Under the pieces are notes generated by a model, which was not told where the DNA came from, did not search any database, and saw only the letters and a program-made list of their open reading frames with translations. A stretch of DNA of 64,000 nt from Botryobacter ruber (GTDB lineage Bacteria > Bacteroidota > Bacteroidia > Cytophagales > Hymenobacteraceae). Both the position numbers and the translations under genes were made by a program. Below are positions 58,066 to 64,000 of this stretch, piece by piece (the first letter of the stretch is position 1; each line of letters begins with the position of its first letter). The stretch is from NCBI RefSeq assembly GCF_003347595.2, contig NZ_QCZK02000041.1:62001-126000 (forward strand), read 5' to 3'.

Positions 58066-59493
58066 ATGCTAAAAGCGTCAAAAGCATCCACCCCGGCTAG
58101 TACAGAAACAACCGATCCGAAAACAGTTAAAAAGAAAAAAACGGCAAACAAAAACGCATCGCCGGCAGGCAATTCCAAATCAAAAAAAATATTTGTACTC
58201 GATACCTCCGTTATCCTGTACGACCACAGCGCCATCCAGAACTTCATGGAACACGACGTGGCCATCCCGATTACCGTACTCGAAGAGCTCGACAACTTTA
58301 AGAAAGGCAACGACATTAAAAACTTCGAGGCCCGGGAGTTTATCCGCTTTATTGATAAGCTGTCGGCGGAGCACATGCTGCAGGAGTGGCTCCCGCTGAA
58401 CGGGAAAAACAAGGGCATGTTTAAAGTGCTCATGGACGATTCGTCGCACCTGGATGCCACCAAAATCTTTGGCGACAAAAACGACCACCGCATCCTGAAC
58501 GCCGCCCTGGCGCTGCAGCTCGAACAACCCGATGCTAAAATTGTGCTTGTTACCAAAGACATTAACCTGCGCCTGAAAGCCAGGGCGCTCAACCTGGTAT
58601 CCGAAGACTATGAAACCGGCAAGATACAGGATGTAGCCGAACTCTACACCGGCAACGACACCCTGGATGATATTCCGGCAGACCTGGTAAATGAGTTGTA
58701 TGAGAAAGGCTCCTGCGATGTTTACAAACTCTTTACGGAACCGCCAGCCGACAATCACTTTTTCGTGCTGAAGAGTTTCCAGAACTCGGTGCTGTCTTTT
58801 TACAACCAGCAGGAAAAACAGCTGGAGCGGATTGATAAACTGACCGCTTTTGGCGTGAAACCCCGCAATGCGGAACAGGCTTTTGCCATGCATGCCCTGC
58901 ACAACCCGAACATCAAACTGGTAACGATACAGGGAGTGGCCGGCACCGGGAAAACCCTGCTGGCGCTGGCGAGTGCGCTGGAGCAACGTCGCAACTACAA
59001 GCAGATTTACCTGGCCCGCCCGGTGGTACCCCTGAGCAACAAAGACATCGGCTACCTGCCCGGTGATATCAAATCGAAGCTGAACCCCTACATGGAGCCG
59101 CTCTGGGATAACCTGAAGTACATCCAGAACCAGTTCCCGGAAACAAGCAAGGAGTACCAGAAAATAAAGGAGCTGGTGGAGCTGGAAAAGCTGATGATCA
59201 CGCCGCTGGCTTACATCCGCGGACGCAGCTTGTCGAATATCTTCTTTATTGTAGACGAGGCCCAGAACCTGACGCCGCACGAGGTAAAAACCATCATCAC
59301 CCGTGCCGGCGAAAACACCAAGATCATTTTTACAGGCGATATTTACCAGATCGACACCCCCTACCTCGACTCCCAAAGTAACGGGCTGTCGTACCTGATC
59401 GATAGAGCCAAGAATCACCCGCTCTACGCGCACATCACCCTGCTGAAGGGAGAGCGGTCGGAGCTGGCCAACCTGGCAAACGAGTTGCTGTAA
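58066..59493 (+). CDS. PIN-PhoH fusion protein (PhoH2-type)
   Basis: A 475-residue protein with an N-terminal PIN nuclease domain and a C-terminal PhoH ATPase, a fusion known to unwind and cut RNA. A Lys-rich N-terminus (residues 1-40) precedes the PIN domain with metal-binding acids in FVLDTSVILYD (about 44-54) and IPITVLEELDNFKKG, and later KIFGDKNDHRILNAAL. The PhoH part has Walker A GVAGTGKTLLALA near residue 292, ARPVVPLSNKDIGYLPGDI, Walker B FIVDEAQN, and TGDIYQIDTPYL. Monocistronic with a strong terminator. Confidence 0.95.
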   Translation: MLKASKASTPASTETTDPKTVKKKKTANKNASPAGNSKSKKIFVLDTSVILYDHSAIQNFMEHDVAIPITVLEELDNFKKGNDIKNFEAREFIRFIDKLSAEHMLQEWLPLNGKNKGMFKVLMDDSSHLDATKIFGDKNDHRILNAALALQLEQPDAKIVLVTKDINLRLKARALNLVSEDYETGKIQDVAELYTGNDTLDDIPADLVNELYEKGSCDVYKLFTEPPADNHFFVLKSFQNSVLSFYNQQEKQLERIDKLTAFGVKPRNAEQAFAMHALHNPNIKLVTIQGVAGTGKTLLALASALEQRRNYKQIYLARPVVPLSNKDIGYLPGDIKSKLNPYMEPLWDNLKYIQNQFPETSKEYQKIKELVELEKLMITPLAYIRGRSLSNIFFIVDEAQNLTPHEVKTIITRAGENTKIIFTGDIYQIDTPYLDSQSNGLSYLIDRAKNHPLYAHITLLKGERSELANLANELL

Positions 59494-59502
59494 AGCTTTA
59501 TT

Positions 59503-59548
59503 AAAACAACAGGGCCAGAGATGCTAGCGTCTCTGGCCCTGTTGTTTT
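59503..59548. terminator. bidirectional terminator of PIN-PhoH and SRPBCC genes
   Basis: Long inverted repeat with arms AAAACAACAGGGCCAGAGA and TCTCTGGCCCTGTTGTTTT around TGCTAGCG. It overlaps the stop codon of the minus-strand gene. Confidence 0.85.
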
Positions 59549-60101
59549 ACCTGGAAGCACTTTTCTTTTGCGTCTGCCCGAGCAGCGCCTGGAGCCCCGA
59601 CAGCCCCTGTTCTACTTCTTTTCCTGTTTTGTATTTGCGCCAGGCGCGTTTAAGCCGCTGCAGTTTGTTATCATCAAAAGAAGTTGTCTGCCGCCACACC
59701 AGGCGAGTGCCTTCCGGCACTTTCTCCAGCAGAATCGTACCTGCCGTGGTATCAGTTTCGCCGGCAGCTGTCTGCTCAAAAGTAAGCACGAACGGCTGGT
59801 TGCTCTCGGTAAACACCCGCTGCCCGCTGCCGCACTTGTCGCTGATCCAGCTGTGGCGTGCACCGGCACCAGCCAGCGGGCCGCCATACATATGCACAAT
59901 ATCCGGGTCGTTTCGCTTGCTCCACACGCTCCAGTTTTCCCACTGGGTTGGGTTGTTCAGATAGGTAATAATACGTTCGGGGGAAGCCTGCAGCACCGTA
60001 CTGTACTCCACAACACAGGTGGCAGGAAGGGTAAAAGAATACGCGCCCAATGCCACGGCTGCCACCAGCAGCAGGATCAGCAACTTAGCTAGCCATTTCA
60101 T
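59547..60101 (-). CDS. SRPBCC/START-like membrane-anchored protein
   Basis: A 184-residue protein with an N-terminal membrane segment (AKLLILLLVAAVALGAYSFT) and an SRPBCC ligand-binding fold (VEYSTVLQASPERIITYLNN, WENWSVWSKRNDP, then LVWRQTTSFDD). The fold binds a hydrophobic ligand, but which one is not known here. Its stop lies inside the shared terminator with the PIN-PhoH gene. Confidence 0.85.
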   Translation of the reverse strand: MKWLAKLLILLLVAAVALGAYSFTLPATCVVEYSTVLQASPERIITYLNNPTQWENWSVWSKRNDPDIVHMYGGPLAGAGARHSWISDKCGSGQRVFTESNQPFVLTFEQTAAGETDTTAGTILLEKVPEGTRLVWRQTTSFDDNKLQRLKRAWRKYKTGKEVEQGLSGLQALLGQTQKKSASR

Positions 60102-60296
60102 AAAATCAGGTATTAGAGTAAAGTCAGGAGCTTCGGTATTCTGCGGATTAAGTAAAGCAATTTATGCTATCTTTCCGATAGCTTTTACATTATCCGGCTA
60201 ATTTTTTTTAGTTTCAGCAAGAAGCACCAGAAAATAACAGCCACTGTGTGTTATACCTCGTATTGTAGGTGATGCACACTAAAAATAACCGTAAAT

Positions 60297-60746
60297 ATGG
60301 TACACGATCTCGTTAATAAAGGACTGAAGCTAACCCAGCACCCCTTATTCAAATCTTTACTTGGCAAAGCAGGCGGAATACTGGCCAAACCGGCAAAAAT
60401 CGGAATGCTGATTACCACAGCCTATGCAAAATTAGTTGACACGGAAAGTACCCAAAGTGGCTTTGAGCAACTGAAAGAGGTAATGTTCACTTTCATGCGC
60501 TTAGTGAAAGCCTATGCTACGGGCAGGTACCGCAACGTGGCCACCAAATCGATGCTGATTGGCGTGGGCGTGCTGCTCTACCTGGTAACGCCCCTGGACG
60601 TGATCCCGGACTTTATTCCCGTGATTGGCCTGCTGGACGACATCAGCCTGATGGCCTGGTTTATCGAGGCGTTCCATTCTGAAATCGAAAAGTTTAAAGA
60701 GTGGGAAGAAATTGCAGACATGGAGCCTGGGATCGGCACACTCTAA
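60297..60746 (+). CDS. YkvA/DUF1232 family membrane protein
   Basis: A 149-residue protein with the DUF1232 core in its C-terminal half: LIGVGVLLYLVTPLDVIPDF then IPVIGLLDDISLMAWFIEAF, a two-helix hydrophobic region with the conserved P-x-D-x-I-P-D. The N-terminal half is basic and helical. Function unknown; often near envelope genes. Monocistronic. Confidence 0.88.
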   Translation: MVHDLVNKGLKLTQHPLFKSLLGKAGGILAKPAKIGMLITTAYAKLVDTESTQSGFEQLKEVMFTFMRLVKAYATGRYRNVATKSMLIGVGVLLYLVTPLDVIPDFIPVIGLLDDISLMAWFIEAFHSEIEKFKEWEEIADMEPGIGTL

Positions 60747-60823
60747 CTTAGCAATAGTTAACATAATAAGAAAACTACTGAAACAGGTTACCGGCTTCCC
60801 CGAATAGTTAAGCCCGTGGCTTG

Positions 60824-60857
60824 TTTTGCAGCCGCCACCATTCCCGCCGCTGCTCCT
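60824..60857 (-). repeat. GCAG dispersed repeat, copy 19
   Basis: Minus-orientation: TTTTGCAGCCGCCACCATTC then CCGCCGCTGCTCCT, the outward-facing partner of copy 20, 13 bases away. Confidence 0.75.
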
Positions 60858-60870
60858 CCGTACATTTGGC

Positions 60871-60904
60871 AGGAGCAGCGGGAATGGTGGCGGCTGCAGC
60901 AAAA
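60871..60904 (+). repeat. GCAG dispersed repeat, copy 20
   Basis: Plus orientation: AGGAGCAGCGGGAATGGTGG then CGGCTGCAGCAAAA. With copy 19 it forms a near-perfect 33-base inverted pair; this is the clearest instance of the element boundaries, including the A tail. Confidence 0.8.
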
Positions 60905-61042
60905 CTTTTCCGTACATGCAAACGCACCTTTCCTCTCGGGGTATGGCGGTAACACTGCTTGTAGGCCCTGGCAGGAAATTTGTTATGGGATGTAGCCAAC
61001 TACGGCTCCCTTCTTATCATTGCAGCCTTAACCTGTATTGCG

Positions 61043-61050
61043 TAATTTTG
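61043..61050 (+). promoter_or_regulatory. candidate -7 promoter of the DPP11-type gene
   Basis: TAATTTTG matches TAnnTTTG exactly, 34 bases before the start codon. Confidence 0.55.
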
Positions 61051-61083
61051 AGCCATACATCTACATCACAAGCTAACGTACAC

Positions 61084-63372
61084 ATGATCCTGAAAAGAAT
61101 CGTATTATTTTTTGCGGCCGCACTGCTGAGTTCGGGGCTGGCAAACGCCCTGCCCGACGAAGGCATGTGGCTCCCGATGCTCCTCAAACAGCTCAACGAA
61201 GCTGACATGCAGCAGAAAGGTCTGAAGCTCTCGGCCGAAGATATTTACAGCATTAACCAGTCCAGCCTGAAAGATGCCATTGTTTCGTTTGGCGGCTTCT
61301 GCACCGGCGAAATGATATCGCCCGAAGGCCTGCTGCTCACCAACCACCACTGCGGCTACGGACAGGTGCAGGCGCACAGCACCGTGGAGAACGACTACCT
61401 CACGAAGGGCTTCTGGGCCATGAACCGGGAACAGGAGCTGCCCAACCCGGGCCTGACCGCCACCTTTATCGTGCGCATGGAAGACGTAACCAAACAGGTG
61501 CTTTCCGGCATCCCGGCCACTGCAACGGAAGCAGCACGCGAAGCAGCCATCCAGAAGAATATCGCCAGAGTGCGTAGCGAAGCGATTGCCGGCACTGATT
61601 ACAATGCGATCATCCGCCCGTTCTTCTATGGCAACGAGTATTACATGTATGTGACGGAAACTTTCCGCGACGTGCGCCTGGTAGGTGCTCCCCCTTCTGC
61701 TATCGGTAAATTTGGCGGCGACACCGACAACTGGATGTGGCCCCGCCACACAGGCGACTTCTCCATTTTCAGGATTTACGCCGGCCCCGGTAACAAACCC
61801 GCCGATTACTCCCCGAACAACAAACCTTACAAGCCGAAGCACCACCTGCCTATTTCGCTGAATGGTGTTACGGAAGGAGACTTCACGCTGGTCTTCGGTT
61901 TCCCGGGCCGCACCAGCGAGTACCTTACCTCGCATGCGGTGCAGGAGATTTACGAAGTTTCCAACCCCGCCAAAATCAACATCCGCGACACCAAACTGCG
62001 CATCCTGGACAAGGACATGAAAGCGTCGGATGCTGTCAGAATTCAATATGCGGCTAAATATGCCAGCATTGCTAATTACTGGAAAAAATGGATCGGCGAG
62101 AACCGTGGACTGCAAAAGGCCAACACCATAGCCCGGAAGCAGCAACTGGAGCAGCAGTTCCAGCAATGGGCGGCCACCAACGACAAACGGCAGCAGCAAT
62201 ACGGTAACCTGATGGCGGATTTTGAAAAGAACTACCGCAGCCTGGATGGCATCACGATCTCGCGCGACTATATAACCGAGGCAGCCCTTGGAATTGAACT
62301 AATCAAACAGGCGGCAGATTACATGAAGCTGCAGGAGCTGCTGGATAAAAAAGCGTCGGAGTCGCTGATTAACTCCACTGCCGATCAGTTGGCCGATGCT
62401 GCGGCTGGGTTCTATAAAAATTACAACGCACCTACCGATAAGAAAGTGTTTGCCGCCCTGATGGCCCTGTATTATAACGACATCGATCCGAAACTGCACC
62501 CGGAGGTGTTTAAAACCGTGCAACAGCAGTATAAGGGTGATTTCGAAAAATACGCGGATGCTGTCTATGGCAAGTCCTTCTTTACATCGGAGGCTGGCGT
62601 AAAAGAAGCGATGGCAGCCATTAAGGCAGGCAAAACGCAGGTGCTGAAAAACGATCCGGCTTTTCAGCTGGCCAGCGGCATTGTGTCGCACTACCGCGCA
62701 AACATTCTGCCCACCTACACCCAGGTAAACGACAACCTCAACCTGCTCTACCGCACCTACATGACCGGCCTGCGGGAAATGCAGCAGGATAAAAAGTTTT
62801 ACCCGGATGCCAACTCCACACTGCGCGTTGCTTACGGCGAAGTAGAGCCATACGAGCCACTGGACGGCATCAAATATAAATACTACACCACCCTGGAAGG
62901 CGTGATGGAAAAAGCGGCCATGGAGGGCATTGAGGATTACGTGATTCCGGCCAGGCTGAAGGAGCTGTACGAGCAGAAAGACTATGGTCCTTACGGTGTA
63001 AACGGTGAAATGCCGGTTGCCTTTATCGCTTCCAACCACACCACCGGCGGTAATTCCGGCAGCCCGGTCATTAATGCGCACGGGCAGCTGATCGGCACTA
63101 ACTTCGACCGTAACTGGGAAGGCACCATGAGCGACATTTCGTACAACCCGGACCAGGTGCGCAACATTGCCATCGATGCCCGCTACATGCTTTTCATTGT
63201 CGACAAATTTGCCGGAGCCGGTCACCTGGTGCAGGAAATGACACTGGTAACCGACGATACCTCCGGCCTGGCGCACGTAGACAGCAAACGAAAGTCATCG
63301 GAAAAAGAGGCTAAGAAAGAAAAGAAGAAGGAAAAGAAGCGTAAGCGTAAAGAAAAAGAGCCAGCCCTTTAA
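61084..63372 (+). CDS. S46 family dipeptidyl-peptidase, DPP11 type
   Basis: A 762-residue exported serine peptidase from MILKRIVLFFAAALLSSGLA; the frame is open to 60826 but this start fits the promoter and signal peptide. The chymotrypsin-type triad is visible: His in LLTNHHCGYG near residue 88, Asp in the FRDVRLVGAPPSAIGKFGGD region, and Ser658 in TGGNSGSPV. Arg676, 18 residues after the serine in TNFDRNWEG, corresponds to Arg673 of the Porphyromonas gingivalis enzyme that makes DPP11 prefer Asp/Glu at P1 (DPP7 has Gly there). The C-terminus is a long Lys/Glu tail. It releases acidic dipeptides for uptake. Confidence 0.93.
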   Translation: MILKRIVLFFAAALLSSGLANALPDEGMWLPMLLKQLNEADMQQKGLKLSAEDIYSINQSSLKDAIVSFGGFCTGEMISPEGLLLTNHHCGYGQVQAHSTVENDYLTKGFWAMNREQELPNPGLTATFIVRMEDVTKQVLSGIPATATEAAREAAIQKNIARVRSEAIAGTDYNAIIRPFFYGNEYYMYVTETFRDVRLVGAPPSAIGKFGGDTDNWMWPRHTGDFSIFRIYAGPGNKPADYSPNNKPYKPKHHLPISLNGVTEGDFTLVFGFPGRTSEYLTSHAVQEIYEVSNPAKINIRDTKLRILDKDMKASDAVRIQYAAKYASIANYWKKWIGENRGLQKANTIARKQQLEQQFQQWAATNDKRQQQYGNLMADFEKNYRSLDGITISRDYITEAALGIELIKQAADYMKLQELLDKKASESLINSTADQLADAAAGFYKNYNAPTDKKVFAALMALYYNDIDPKLHPEVFKTVQQQYKGDFEKYADAVYGKSFFTSEAGVKEAMAAIKAGKTQVLKNDPAFQLASGIVSHYRANILPTYTQVNDNLNLLYRTYMTGLREMQQDKKFYPDANSTLRVAYGEVEPYEPLDGIKYKYYTTLEGVMEKAAMEGIEDYVIPARLKELYEQKDYGPYGVNGEMPVAFIASNHTTGGNSGSPVINAHGQLIGTNFDRNWEGTMSDISYNPDQVRNIAIDARYMLFIVDKFAGAGHLVQEMTLVTDDTSGLAHVDSKRKSSEKEAKKEKKKEKKRKRKEKEPAL

Positions 63373-63388
63373 GGCTACTTCGCTTAAA

Positions 63389-63429
63389 TAAAAAAAATCC
63401 CCGCCTGCACAGCACACGGGGACTTTTTT
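63389..63429. terminator. bidirectional terminator between the peptidase and GH28 genes
   Basis: A run of A then TCCCCG, a 13-base loop and CGGGGA followed by TTTTTT; it suits both convergent genes. Confidence 0.75.
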
Positions 63430-63443
63430 GTATAGGTAAAAGG

Positions 63444-64000
63444 TTAATTCCTGCTGGCAAAGTTGAGCAGGTTCTGGTGGATGTGGTTCTGGTCCTGAAC
63501 GGTAGCCGCCGTTACATTATCCAGCACGATGTTTTCAACGGGTAGCTCCTGCTGCCCCAGCACCCTGGAGATAAATTTCACATTGGTTGCTTCCACATTC
63601 GTCAGGAAAACATCTTTGATCGGCGTCAGCTTCCGCTCATAGGTCGGCACCAGGTCTTTCCACTGGTACAGCACGTTTGTTTCGATGCCGAGGATGCCCT
63701 GGTCTATTTTGCCGGATTTGATGTTGGTTACATAGATATTTTTCACATAGCCGCCCCGGCGCTCGTTGGTCTTGATAAACACCAGGTGGTTGAGTTTGGC
63801 GCCGTCTACCACCGTGCAGTTGTCCATAAACAGGTTCTCGATGCCGCCCGAAAGTTCGCTGCCGATGGCCAGCAACTGGTGCCCGTTCTTCACGGTGCAG
63901 TTGCGGATCACGATGTTTTTGGAAGGTGTGTTCAGGCGCCAGGCATCCTGGTTGCGGCCCGATTTTACGGCAATGGCATCGTCGCCCTGGTCGAACGTGC
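63444..64000 (-). CDS. GH28 polygalacturonase, C-terminal part
   Basis: Partial; the gene continues past the window edge, and the frame is open to base 64000. It carries the right-handed beta-helix pattern of GH28: TFDQGDDAIAVKSGRNQDAW holds the catalytic DD pair, followed by NIVIRNCTVKNGHQ, then ENLFMDNCTVVD, VKNIYVTNIKSG and VFLTNVEATNV. GH28 enzymes hydrolyse polygalacturonate from inside or from the end. It matches the pectate lyase and kduI genes of this window. Confidence 0.9.
   Translation of the reverse strand, partial: TFDQGDDAIAVKSGRNQDAWRLNTPSKNIVIRNCTVKNGHQLLAIGSELSGGIENLFMDNCTVVDGAKLNHLVFIKTNERRGGYVKNIYVTNIKSGKIDQGILGIETNVLYQWKDLVPTYERKLTPIKDVFLTNVEATNVKFISRVLGQQELPVENIVLDNVTAATVQDQNHIHQNLLNFASRN

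Overview
The window looks like chromosomal DNA of a Bacteroidota member of the order Cytophagales, most likely near Pontibacter/Rufibacter/Hymenobacter (inference). The signs are type IX secretion sorting domains of both kinds (type A on the pectate lyase at 31856, type B on the protein at 3759), promoters of the TAnnTTTG type, DUF1573, S46 dipeptidyl-peptidase and KduI genes, and a background base composition near 50 percent GC by eye. No rRNA, tRNA, CRISPR array or complete insertion sequence was seen.

Layout. 0-12.6 kb: end of a sugar transferase, hisS-hutH, a secreted PKD/CHU-type protein, ybaB, a glycosyltransferase, PspC, a TPR lipoprotein, pdhB, a YihY membrane protein, a methyltransferase and a DinB-like protein. 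12.6-18.5 kb: a tandem duplication of a polysaccharide-lyase lipoprotein with its long leader, then convergent kduI. 18.9-31.5 kb: DUF1573, a RecD-like helicase, thioesterase, Nudix, radical SAM, an FRG-domain protein, a lipoprotein, a hybrid histidine kinase, an unusual oxoamine-synthase/acyltransferase fusion with a divergent small protein, and a GH25 lysozyme. 31.9-40.2 kb: secreted pectate lyase, a giant AsmA-like repeat protein and an esterase. 40.3-46.8 kb: an AT-rich defence island made of a RES/Xre toxin-antitoxin pair, a McrB-like AAA protein with a DUF2357/nuclease partner, and a HigBA pair whose toxin is broken. 46.9-52.2 kb: the spoVR/yeaH/prkA stress cluster. 52.2-64 kb: a candidate structured RNA, a phosphoesterase, small hypotheticals, a PAS-LuxR regulator, PIN-PhoH, SRPBCC, DUF1232, a DPP11-type peptidase and the end of a GH28 polygalacturonase.

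Functional themes. Two lyase lipoproteins, KduI, a pectate lyase and a GH28 enzyme point to uronate-polymer (pectin or related) degradation, although the genes are scattered. The McrBC-like pair with its flanking toxin-antitoxin genes is a defence block.

The most striking feature is the density of repeats. About 20 copies of a roughly 30-bp element (arms GCAGC and GCTGC around a TGGTGGC core, usually with an A-rich tail) lie between genes in both orientations, one of them inside a coding sequence. Separate palindromic families bracket the RES/Xre pair, flank the HigBA pair as direct repeats, and fill the gaps of the yeaH cluster.
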